The notes under the pieces are model-generated. The model was not told where the DNA came from, searched no databases, and was given only the letters and a program-made list of their open reading frames with translations. A stretch of DNA of 5,942 nucleotides from Chloroflexota bacterium (GTDB lineage Bacteria; Chloroflexota; UBA6077; CF-72), in NCBI GenBank assembly GCA_019242065.1, contig JAFAWJ010000670.1, positions 1-5,942 of the forward strand, written 5' to 3'. A program made the translations under genes and the position numbers. This document shows, piece by piece, positions 1 to 5,942 of the stretch (the stretch's first letter is position 1; each line of letters opens with the position of its first letter).

Positions 1-1276
1 GCGCCACGCGCTGTTCGATGAACTCGCTCACCAGCTGGCGGAAGCGGCTCTCGTCCCAGGTGTTGGCATCGACCGGATCGACGTCCCATTCGAGCACGGG
101 AATACCAGCTTCTTCGAGCGCGATGTTGACCATCCGCTGACCCCACCAGCCGCCGAGCGACAGGCCGCCATCCACCCGATGGCGACGCGCCTCCCAGACC
201 GCCCAGGCGCCGCCCAGTCCGGGGATATGCATCTGCTCCGACATCGTGCAGTAACGGCTTGCCAGACACCGCAGTGGATCGCGCGTGTCGTAGCGCAGGT
301 AGCCGTCGGAGGCGATCGACAGGTAGTTCGAGCGCACGAACACCGCGCCGTAACGCTCCTCGAACTCGGTGAAGAAACCCAGGTTCTGCCACAGACCGGC
401 GCCAACGTACATCAGGCGATATTGCTCGTTGGGGCATACCCACTGCCGTTCGTCGGCGCGCTGTTTCACTTCATCGCGGAACGCGCGCGCCTGCTGCAGC
501 GCCCACTCCGTGCCGCGGTGCCACTGGATGCCCATGGTCTGCGACATGACCTCGCCCAGGCGCGCCGGCAGCTTTTCTGACTCGGCGATGATCGTACGGA
601 CCTCGTCGAAGTACGCCTCCTGCTGGTTGACGCGGTCCACAATCTCGCGCAGGCGATCCAGGTCCAGTTTCCGACCGGCGACCTGTTCCGCCGCGGCAGT
701 CAGCTCCTTGAACTGCTGGAGCATCACGTCGATGCGATCCGACTGGTCGAGGTCTTCCCACTGCCAGCGCGACATCTCCCACCAGTTAGGCAGCGGCCGG
801 TCCAGCACCGGCATTTCGATGGGAACACGGATCGCGCCGGAAAAGTCTGCCAGCACGTCTGCGCTCCGGTCGCCAAGACCGGTGACCACCAGCGCCGGTT
901 TCGGCAGTCCACCCCACGGCTTGTCAGGGTTCGCCTCGTCCATCAGCACTGCCAGGGTCAGCGCGCTGTAGCGGCTGAGGCCCTCGTGGTAGCCGCTGCG
1001 GCTGAGAAAATCAGAGTAATACGCGGACTGTCGGCGGGCGGCAACCAGGCCCGAGTACCACACGTCGGTGATGAACGGCAGGTCGAGCGCCTCGAAGATC
1101 TCGTGCGGCACCAGCGCTCCGCCGATAGCGTAGGGTTGTCCGTTTTCGAAGACCTGCTGGCGGAGGTTGGCGAACCATTCGCGCTGGTAGGCGCGCAAGG
1201 TGCGTGAGACTTCCAGTTGCGTCAGCTGTTCGTGGCGCTGGCGCGAGGCGGCGCGTTCGGCGTCGGTGAGCGTCAT
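1..1276 (-). CDS. 2-hydroxyacyl-CoA dehydratase / benzoyl-CoA reductase-like subunit (HgdA/BcrB side), lacking Fe-S cysteines, 3' end off window
   Basis: I translated this frame by hand: it stays open from ATG 1276 to the left edge, 425 residues. Family marks in order: QPYAIGGALVPHEIFEAL (about 47-64), where relatives have 'kPVA-v--g-P-EilyAl'; SGYHEGLSRYS (94-104), where they have 'GY--dlCsYaR'; LPKPALVVTGLGDRS (124-138), the 'lP-PDlvv----C' region; QWHRGTEWAL; EQYRLMYVG; YGAVFVRSNYLS; DPLRCLASRY; VDGGLSLGGWWGQ (368-380); and AGIPVLEWDVDPVDAN. The end, FRQLVSEFIEQRVA, resembles the family's last helix, so few residues are missing. The three cluster Cys positions carry Ser101, a non-Cys residue within Gly135-Ser138, and Gly379. 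The only cysteines (281, 337, 343) lie elsewhere. By gene order and the ATGA overlap it should form a heterodimer with the preceding product. No ATPase activator gene is in the window. Fold assignment good; activity unknown. Confidence 0.86.
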   Translation of the reverse strand, partial: MTLTDAERAASRQRHEQLTQLEVSRTLRAYQREWFANLRQQVFENGQPYAIGGALVPHEIFEALDLPFITDVWYSGLVAARRQSAYYSDFLSRSGYHEGLSRYSALTLAVLMDEANPDKPWGGLPKPALVVTGLGDRSADVLADFSGAIRVPIEMPVLDRPLPNWWEMSRWQWEDLDQSDRIDVMLQQFKELTAAAEQVAGRKLDLDRLREIVDRVNQQEAYFDEVRTIIAESEKLPARLGEVMSQTMGIQWHRGTEWALQQARAFRDEVKQRADERQWVCPNEQYRLMYVGAGLWQNLGFFTEFEERYGAVFVRSNYLSIASDGYLRYDTRDPLRCLASRYCTMSEQMHIPGLGGAWAVWEARRHRVDGGLSLGGWWGQRMVNIALEEAGIPVLEWDVDPVDANTWDESRFRQLVSEFIEQRVA

Positions 1277-2418
1277 CCGAGGGACTCCAGGAAGTGCGCA
1301 ACGTCGAGACGAATGGCTTCGGCGCCATCTGGAGTGGTGGCGTCTGATCGGACGAGCAGCGTGGCCTTGCCGTGGTCGGACAACCAGCGGTTCAGGCGCG
1401 GATAGTCCCAGCCCAGCTGGTGATCGGAGGGCGGCAGGTAGAAGACCACTCCGTCCACATCTTCGCGCAGCGCGTGCTCGCGCAGCCACGCCTCGCGGGC
1501 GGTCGACGGATACACACCAGGTGTGGCGGTGTCCAGCCACGCTTTCTGGAAGACGGCCTCGTACGCCGAACCGGCTAGCGGCACGTCTGCGCCGGGGGCA
1601 CGCGAGCCCCACCAGTCATCCTCGGCGACGACCCACGCGCCGGCCGACTCCACAGCCTGGTGCAAGCCGGTGTGGGACAGCGGCTCCGACGTCACGACCA
1701 GCAGGCGCGGGCGGGCCGACAGACCCGGTCGTTCGGCCAGGCTGTCGACATAGCTGCCGAGCGCGACGCGATACGCGTCCGGCGCGATGAAGTACCCGGC
1801 ACCAAGGGCTTCCAGCGCCTCGACGCCCGAGACGCGCTGTTGCCAGCGGAGCTCCTGGAGCCGGCGCTGCTGAGCGCGAACGGAGTTGGTCGAAGCAATT
1901 GCGTCGCGCAATCGTCCTTCGGTGATCTCCTGGCCAGCGAGGCGTTGCAGCCGCTCGATCAGCGCCCGAAAGCGAGCCCAGTTGTACGCGCGCACCGCCT
2001 CGCGCCGGGAGTGCATCAGGTCGAACATAAAAAGCGGCGGAAACGCCGGCCCGCGACCGAGGCGATACACCTCTTTCAGGTAGTAATACAGCTGCGCGTA
2101 CGGTCGTGACAGGACGAGCAGCTCAAGGAAAGCGAGGTCACCGCTGGCGGCGCTTTCGAACAGTGACTTTGTCTCGGGCGCGATAACGTCTTCCATGTAG
2201 ACGTCGGCGTGAGGCGTCGGACGGCCGCGCCGCGCGGCGACCAGCACCGGGACACGCCCGCAGGCGAGCACTAGCTCGACTGGGATGGTGTTGCCGACCA
2301 GTCCCACCACCCGCGGCGTAGATTGCCACGCGTCCAAGCGGTCCGCATAGGCCTGCCGCAAGGTCTCCAGACCTGTCGAGCGCTCAGCCGTCGCCGTGGT
2401 CAGGCCGCCACCAGACAT
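1273..2418 (-). CDS. 2-hydroxyacyl-CoA dehydratase / benzoyl-CoA reductase-like subunit (HgdB/BcrC side), lacking Fe-S cysteines
   Basis: A 381-residue protein of the PF06050 fold, from its motif order: VVGLVGNTIPVEL (37-49) matches the family's 'GY-C-YVPEELI'; ADVYMEDVIAP (71-81); SRPYAQLY (104-111); a long helical middle with the family's 'leelTG-eIte-LR-AI---N--R' pattern; RLLVVTSEPL; VVAEDDWWGSR; and VDGVVF...SDHQLGWDYP near the C-terminus. Characterised members hold a [4Fe-4S] cluster through three Cys and work as heterodimers with a sister subunit and an ATP-driven activator. Here the three positions are Ala80, Ser104 and Ser331, and the only Cys in the protein is Cys53, so no cluster is expected. 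Start: ATG 2418, which gives a family-like N-terminus but has GAGG only 2 nt upstream. The alternative is GTG 2472, which overlaps the TetR stop as GTGA and adds 18 residues. Its stop overlaps the next gene's start (ATGA), so the two are translationally coupled. Family firm; enzymatic activity uncertain. Confidence 0.86.
   Translation of the reverse strand: MSGGGLTTATAERSTGLETLRQAYADRLDAWQSTPRVVGLVGNTIPVELVLACGRVPVLVAARRGRPTPHADVYMEDVIAPETKSLFESAASGDLAFLELLVLSRPYAQLYYYLKEVYRLGRGPAFPPLFMFDLMHSRREAVRAYNWARFRALIERLQRLAGQEITEGRLRDAIASTNSVRAQQRRLQELRWQQRVSGVEALEALGAGYFIAPDAYRVALGSYVDSLAERPGLSARPRLLVVTSEPLSHTGLHQAVESAGAWVVAEDDWWGSRAPGADVPLAGSAYEAVFQKAWLDTATPGVYPSTAREAWLREHALREDVDGVVFYLPPSDHQLGWDYPRLNRWLSDHGKATLLVRSDATTPDGAEAIRLDVAHFLESLG
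1285..1288 (-). promoter_or_regulatory. Shine-Dalgarno site of the second dehydratase-like gene
   Basis: On the minus strand GGAG lies 8 nt before the ATG at 1276, inside the last codons of the preceding gene. Together with the ATGA overlap it supports the start at 1276 and roughly matched expression of the two subunits. Confidence 0.6.
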
Positions 2419-2437
2419 AGCCTCGATGGTACCCGAG

Positions 2438-2451
2438 CAAGCGATCGCTTG
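2438..2451. promoter_or_regulatory. Perfect 14-bp palindrome, candidate TetR operator
   Basis: The sequence CAAGCGATCGCTTG is its own reverse complement. It lies between the TGA of the TetR gene (2469-2471) and the ATG at 2418 of the first dehydratase-like gene, the only gap in the window long enough to hold a control site. TetR dimers bind palindromes of this kind, and the CAAG/CTTG half-sites are those of the KstR2 operator as I recall it, though that has a 2-bp rather than a 6-bp spacer. If translation instead begins at GTG 2472 the palindrome is within coding sequence. I see no convincing -35/-10 pair beside it. The central GCGATCGC octamer also occurs at 5858-5865 inside the hydrolase gene, so the core alone is not specific. 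Confidence 0.4.
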
Positions 2452-2468
2452 ACGAGGGCCGGGGACCC

Positions 2469-3146
2469 TCACGGCGAGCGACGACCGCTCCGTGCCGCCC
2501 GACGCGGGCCTCGGTCCGGGACGCGTGGCGCGGCAATACTGGCATCCAGCGCGTTCAGGACAAAGGTGATGTACTCGTCGGCGATCTGATCCGGTGTCAG
2601 CCGGCCCCCCGGCCGATACCAGCGACCGACACTGAGGCCAATGCCCAGAATCCCGGCAACGATCACCGGCACGTCAACTGGCGCGAAGACCCCGCCGGCG
2701 ATGCCGTCAGTCAGAAGGCGGCGGAAGCACTGCTCGTAGGCATCGCGCGAAGCCTGGTGCCGCTCGCGCAGGTCGCCGGTCAGCCCGCGCAGCTCGGTGG
2801 TACTGATGCTGGCGCCTTCTTCGTCGCGCGTCACGTACTGGATGTGGAAACGAATCGCCGCGGCGAGGCGGGTGGCGGGATGCTCACCGGCCGCGGCCAG
2901 CGCGCTGTCGAGACCCGCCGACAGATCGCGCATGTGCGATTCGAGCACGTCGAACAGTAACTGCTCCTTGGTGGAGCAGTGGAAGTACAGCGTGGCGATG
3001 GTGATGCCCGCGTCGGCGGCGATCTGACGCATGGACGCCGCGTCATAGCCGTGTAGGGCAAAGTGGCGCAGCGCCGCGTTGCGAATCAGGGTGACGCGCG
3101 GGACGAGCCGCCTGGGTTCAGGCGGCTGCGATGGCAACTTCGTCAC
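2469..3146 (-). CDS. TetR/AcrR family transcriptional regulator (acyl-CoA-responsive type likely)
   Basis: A 225-residue one-component repressor-type regulator. The N-terminal helix-turn-helix spans about residues 18-65: the first helix runs through IRNAALRHFALHGYDAASM, followed by RQIAADAGI and the recognition helix around TIATLYFHC (49-57), then STKEQLLFDVL. The ligand-binding part (about 70-200) contains TTELRGL and the stretch RWYRPGGRLTPDQIADEY. That W-[YF]-RP-G-RL-DQIA pattern is common in TetR proteins of the KstR2/FadR-like group, many of which sense acyl-CoA thioesters; this is a family resemblance, not proof of ligand. The last 25 residues form a basic, Arg/Pro-rich tail. Start chosen: GTG at 3146, overlapping the CapA gene by 29 bp; a TTG at 3137 is possible, and neither has a clear ribosome site, so coupling to CapA translation is likely. 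The gene sits inside the operon rather than divergent from it. It may act on the palindrome just downstream at 2438-2451. Confidence 0.93.
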   Translation of the reverse strand: MTKLPSQPPEPRRLVPRVTLIRNAALRHFALHGYDAASMRQIAADAGITIATLYFHCSTKEQLLFDVLESHMRDLSAGLDSALAAAGEHPATRLAAAIRFHIQYVTRDEEGASISTTELRGLTGDLRERHQASRDAYEQCFRRLLTDGIAGGVFAPVDVPVIVAGILGIGLSVGRWYRPGGRLTPDQIADEYITFVLNALDASIAAPRVPDRGPRRAARSGRRSP

Positions 3147-4242
3147 CGCGCCACGTGAACGCGGAGCTCAATCCGGCTTCGCGGCTGATGCGCTCCACGT
3201 AGTCCAGGACGCGCGTCCCGCGCTCGTCGTGACCGACGACTTCCGGCTGGCTGCGCTGATTGATCACGCACGGAACAAAGCCGGCGTCCAGCTGACGGTT
3301 GTCGTCCAGTGTGATCCTGGCGAGCAGTGTCAGGCGCGACTCCGGATGAAAGGGATATTCCGGCGTGTTCGGGTCCGGCTCGAAACCGAAGAGCTGCTTC
3401 CGCCGCAAAGCCCATGCGCCCGGGTCCGTGACGCCGCGCGTCGACAGCGCCTGGGTGACGGTCACAAAGTTGCCCAGACCGTGGTAGATGGGTTTGCCTT
3501 TATAGACCTCGATGCCGCGCAGAATGTGCGCGTGATGACTGAGGACCACGTCGGCGCCCGCGTCAATCGCCGCATGGGCCACCTGTTTTTCGTAGGCCAG
3601 GACTTTGACAGGTGTATGCACCGTGCCCTTGTGGAATGAAACACTCAGGACGTCACACTGCTCCCGAAGCCGCGTGATGTCGTCGACCATGGCCAGCAGG
3701 CTTTCCGCGTCGGCGCCGGTGTAGGTCAGCGGCCGGCCACCTGGCTCCGCATGGTCGAGCTCGTAGTGGGTGATGACGTGGACGTACGCGCCACCGGCCT
3801 TGCTGGCACCAGCCCACGCCGTTTTGGGTCCGACGCAGTTGTAGCTCAGCAGGCCAAAGCGCAGCCCGCCGCGGGTGACGATGACCGGCTGGCGCGCTTC
3901 GTCCAGGTTCATGCCGGCGCCAAATGCCTGAATGTGTTGCGCTTTCAAACCGTCGAGGGTGTCCTGGATACCGCCCTCCCCGCCATCATAGATGTGATTC
4001 GCGGCCAGGCTGGCCGCCGCCACGTTGGCCGCCTTCAACGCCGACAATTTGGCCGGATCACGTGCCTCCGGCGGCACCAGCGGCGCGTGCCGCACGCGCG
4101 TGGTGAACGGCACCTCGACGTGGCCGACGACGAAGTCGGCCGCGCACAGGAGCTTGCGGCTCGGCTCGAAAAAGGAGTCCGGCTCCGGTTCGTCCAGAAT
4201 GAGGTCTCCCGTCGCCAGGAACGTGACAGCCTCAGTGTGCAT
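3118..4242 (-). CDS. CapA/PGA_cap family protein (calcineurin-like metallophosphoesterase fold)
   Basis: A 374-residue protein of the CapA (PF09587) family, a metallophosphoesterase-like fold linked to poly-gamma-glutamate capsule synthesis in Bacillus but common as stand-alone proteins of unknown or hydrolytic role elsewhere. Visible motifs from the ATG at 4242: TGD at 11-13; an E43-centred VEVP where the family has NLE-P; AANH at 80-83 followed by DGGEGG; GAGMN at 108-112; FHKG at 203-206 where the family has HWG; AGADVV then HHAH at 236-239; and LGNF at 256-259. These His, Asp and Asn residues are the presumed metal and catalytic positions. The N-terminus goes straight into the first beta strand with no signal peptide or membrane anchor, so the protein is probably cytosolic, unlike membrane-anchored CapA. 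No capsule synthesis genes (CapB/CapC) are in the window, so a capsule role is unsupported. It overlaps the start of the downstream TetR gene by 29 bp. Family assignment is firm, function open. Confidence 0.92.
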   Translation of the reverse strand: MHTEAVTFLATGDLILDEPEPDSFFEPSRKLLCAADFVVGHVEVPFTTRVRHAPLVPPEARDPAKLSALKAANVAAASLAANHIYDGGEGGIQDTLDGLKAQHIQAFGAGMNLDEARQPVIVTRGGLRFGLLSYNCVGPKTAWAGASKAGGAYVHVITHYELDHAEPGGRPLTYTGADAESLLAMVDDITRLREQCDVLSVSFHKGTVHTPVKVLAYEKQVAHAAIDAGADVVLSHHAHILRGIEVYKGKPIYHGLGNFVTVTQALSTRGVTDPGAWALRRKQLFGFEPDPNTPEYPFHPESRLTLLARITLDDNRQLDAGFVPCVINQRSQPEVVGHDERGTRVLDYVERISREAGLSSAFTWRGDEVAIAAA

Positions 4243-4249
4243 AGTTGCG

Positions 4250-4256
4250 CCTCCTC
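4250..4256 (-). promoter_or_regulatory. Strong Shine-Dalgarno site of the CapA-family gene
   Basis: On the minus strand this reads GAGGAGG, 7 nt before the ATG at 4242. It lies in the 22-bp gap after the TAG stop of the hydrolase gene. It fixes the CapA start at 4242 rather than at the in-frame ATG at 4347, which would sit deep inside the upstream gene and add 35 residues unlike the family. It is the best ribosome site seen in the window, so the CapA gene is probably translated independently of its neighbour. Confidence 0.85.
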
Positions 4257-4264
4257 GAGAACTT

Positions 4265-5942
4265 CTAACCGGCCACCGGGACGTCGACGAAGCTCGGATG
4301 CAGGGCGTCGTGATACACCGTTTGCAGGGCGCGGACGCCCACGGCATCCGTCCCGATCGGATGACCCGTGTTCATATTGCGATCGTATTGAGGAAAGCTG
4401 CTGCTGCTCACCTGGAGCCGCAGTCGGAATCCGGCGCGCAGCAGAATGCTCGTGTGCCCGAGCGTCACGACGATCGGATAGACCTCGCCGGGTGTGACTC
4501 CAGCCGCGTGACCGTCGAGCTGTCGCCCGCTCAGCCGCAAGATGCCTTCGCCGACATTGTAGGACTGCCCATCCGGGTAGACCTGCGTCAGCTTGGCGGT
4601 AAAGTCGGTGTCGACGGCAGACGTCGAAACCCAGAGGTGGACCTGGAGTGGACCAGTGATCTCGGTGTCGGCGGGCAGCGGCGCCGACGTGTAGCACAGC
4701 ACGTCGTGTCGGCGTTCGACGCGCCACTGCTCCACCGGGCCAACGAGGATACCCGGTCCGGTGACGGCGCCGATCATCGCCCCGCCAACGGTGGGCACTG
4801 GCCGATGCGGATCGTAGATATACGTATCCGACAGCTCCGCACCCGGCGCGCTCCAGTCGAGGCCGCCGTCGCCAACGGCCGAGTTGGCGCCGCCGTCGCT
4901 GTGCAGGTACAGACGCCGACGCGTGACCGAAGGTGGCGGCCAGTCGTCGGCTTCGCGCCATTCGTTGGCGCCCATGACGAAGTAGCGCACCCGCGGCACT
5001 TGCAGATCTGTTTGCCCGCGCACGTAGCGGTCGAAGAACATGATTTGCAGCGTGTGCAGCCCGGAGCCCTGGTTCGACGCGCTTTCGCCGAAGTACTGGT
5101 CGCCAAGTGTTGGCTGAAACTGCATACCGTGCTGCCAGGGTCCGCACACGACGTGCTGCCCGTCGCGGGCCTCCGGTGTGCCGGCCGCCGCGCGCAGCCC
5201 GTGGAAATTGTCGAGCTCCGCCCAGTTGACGGCGTCATACCAGCCACACTCGTGAAAGCACGGGATCTCGATGCGCGACCAGGCCCTGGGAGCCTGCTCG
5301 TCCACCAGTGTGGACGTCTGAACCCGCCAGCGGAACAACTCGCCAATGCGCCCTTCACGTGCCAGCGGGTGTTCGAGCAGCGGCAAGTGGTTGTAGAGCT
5401 CCGCTGGATCGCTGCGAGCCCGGGCGAGCAGTGCCCGTGCGCGGCTGACGTCCTGTCCATCGCGCTCCAGGTTGTCCAGTACGCCCGGCGCCTCGTTCGG
5501 TATCCAGACCAGGGTGGTGATGAAAGAGACCACGCCTCCCGACCGCGCCGGCCGAAAGCCGCTGCCTCCCGAGCCAGGTCCGCCACCGGTCCAGGGTGCG
5601 ATTGCCCTCAGGTGCGGCGGATGCTCCATCGCCGCGAAGTACTCCATCGCCGCCATGTGTGAGGCACCAATCATGCCCACGTTCCCGTCACACCAGGGTT
5701 GCGCGGCCAGCCACTCGATCATGTCGTGGCCGTCTGGACCCTCGATCGCGGAGGCGCGCTCGGGGTGCCATTCGCCGTCGGAGCCGCCTCGCCCTCGCAC
5801 CTCGGAGTTGACGTACGCGTAGCCGGCGTCCACCAGGTCGCGAATCAGCCCCGGATTGCGATCGCCGAACCGCCGACCGTACGAGCGCATCAAGATCGCC
5901 GGGTATGGACCGCCAACCGCCGGCCGGTGGATGTCGACCACG
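4265..5942 (-). CDS. CocE/NonD family alpha/beta hydrolase (X-Pro dipeptidyl-peptidase S15-like), 5'-truncated
   Basis: A serine hydrolase of the cocaine esterase / glutaryl-7-ACA acylase / X-Pro dipeptidyl-peptidase group, which cleaves ester or amide bonds of small molecules or peptides; the substrate cannot be told. At least 559 residues are visible. The true start lies beyond the right edge, because the reading opens inside the usual 'GVRLA-DVYRP' strand and lacks roughly 15-25 residues. Counting from the codon at 5941: Tyr21 in RSYGRR matches the oxyanion-hole Tyr of CocE; RGRGGSDG (49-56) is a family hallmark; Ser94 in IGASHMA is the nucleophile; Asp236 in GWYDAVN and His271 in GPWQHG complete the triad. 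From about residue 395 to the TAG stop lies the jelly-roll C-terminal domain (PF08530 type), with LLRAGFRLRLQVSSS and the closing YDRNMNTG. No signal peptide can be judged because the N-terminus is missing. It is the first visible gene of the operon, 22 bp upstream of the CapA gene. Family assignment is firm; substrate unknown. Confidence 0.92.
   Translation of the reverse strand, partial: VVDIHRPAVGGPYPAILMRSYGRRFGDRNPGLIRDLVDAGYAYVNSEVRGRGGSDGEWHPERASAIEGPDGHDMIEWLAAQPWCDGNVGMIGASHMAAMEYFAAMEHPPHLRAIAPWTGGGPGSGGSGFRPARSGGVVSFITTLVWIPNEAPGVLDNLERDGQDVSRARALLARARSDPAELYNHLPLLEHPLAREGRIGELFRWRVQTSTLVDEQAPRAWSRIEIPCFHECGWYDAVNWAELDNFHGLRAAAGTPEARDGQHVVCGPWQHGMQFQPTLGDQYFGESASNQGSGLHTLQIMFFDRYVRGQTDLQVPRVRYFVMGANEWREADDWPPPSVTRRRLYLHSDGGANSAVGDGGLDWSAPGAELSDTYIYDPHRPVPTVGGAMIGAVTGPGILVGPVEQWRVERRHDVLCYTSAPLPADTEITGPLQVHLWVSTSAVDTDFTAKLTQVYPDGQSYNVGEGILRLSGRQLDGHAAGVTPGEVYPIVVTLGHTSILLRAGFRLRLQVSSSSFPQYDRNMNTGHPIGTDAVGVRALQTVYHDALHPSFVDVPVAG

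Noticed and set aside
179..971. Plus-strand frames of 133 and 200 codons.
   Set aside because: They are shadows of the HgdA/BcrB-like gene, whose minus-strand frame is open across the whole stretch with clear family motifs.
4243..4347. N-terminal extension of the CapA gene to an in-frame ATG at 4347.
   Set aside because: It would overlap the hydrolase by 83 bp and skip the strong GAGGAGG site at 4250-4256; the extra residues do not resemble the family.
4035..5147. A 370-codon minus-strand frame overlapping the hydrolase and CapA genes.
   Set aside because: It is out of frame with both real genes, its translation is low-complexity Arg/Ala/Ser sequence, and it matches no family.
4025..5662. 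A 545-codon open frame on the plus strand, antisense to the hydrolase and the start of the CapA gene.
   Set aside because: Its product is Arg/Ala-rich with no recognisable domain, while the minus-strand frame shows a full catalytic triad and C-terminal domain. Long antisense frames are expected in GC-rich genes.
5858..5865. GCGATCGC octamer, matching the core of the 2438-2451 palindrome (also the cyanobacterial HIP1 motif).
   Set aside because: It lies within hydrolase coding sequence without the CAA/TTG flanks. Two copies in about 6 kb of GC-rich DNA are not evidence of an iterated repeat or a cyanobacterial origin.
1..5942. Poly-gamma-glutamate capsule locus, suggested by the CapA gene.
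   Set aside because: No CapB ligase or CapC/CapE-like membrane protein is present, and the CapA protein has no membrane anchor.

Overview
The window is GC-rich (about 65% by eye) and carries one gene set, entirely on the minus strand. I found no tRNA, rRNA, CRISPR array, insertion sequence or phage gene. Read 5'->3' on the minus strand (right to left) the order is: a CocE/NonD-type alpha/beta hydrolase (5' end cut by the window edge), a CapA/PGA_cap metallophosphoesterase-like protein, a TetR/AcrR regulator, and two adjacent proteins of the 2-hydroxyacyl-CoA dehydratase / benzoyl-CoA reductase fold. The second of these runs off the left edge, probably only a few residues short of its end.

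The layout is that of a compact operon. The hydrolase and CapA genes are 22 bp apart with a strong GAGGAGG ribosome site between them. CapA and the regulator overlap by 29 bp. The regulator and the first dehydratase-like gene either overlap by 4 bp (GTGA) or are separated by 50 bp, depending on the start. The two dehydratase-like genes overlap by 4 bp (ATGA). The only stretch that may be non-coding and regulatory, 2419-2468, holds a perfect 14-bp palindrome that is a reasonable candidate operator for the TetR protein.

The most unusual feature is the dehydratase-like pair. Both proteins keep the overall family architecture. In both, however, the three positions where characterised members carry the cysteines that bind a [4Fe-4S] cluster hold other residues: Ala/Ser/Ser in the smaller protein, and Ser / a non-Cys residue / Gly in the larger. 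If this alignment, made from memory of the family, is right, this is a cluster-less heterodimer co-transcribed with an acyl-CoA-type TetR regulator and two hydrolases. Its chemistry would have to differ from the radical dehydration or reduction known for the family.

The organism cannot be named from this window. High GC, GTG starts, tight overlaps and this mix of families (CocE/NonD, CapA, KstR2-like TetR, PF06050 pairs) would fit Chloroflexota, Actinomycetota or a related uncultured soil or marine lineage; this is a weak inference. A reasonable but unproven overall reading is a small catabolic cassette: a hydrolase releases an acid from an ester or amide, and the CoA-fold pair and regulator handle or sense its CoA thioester.
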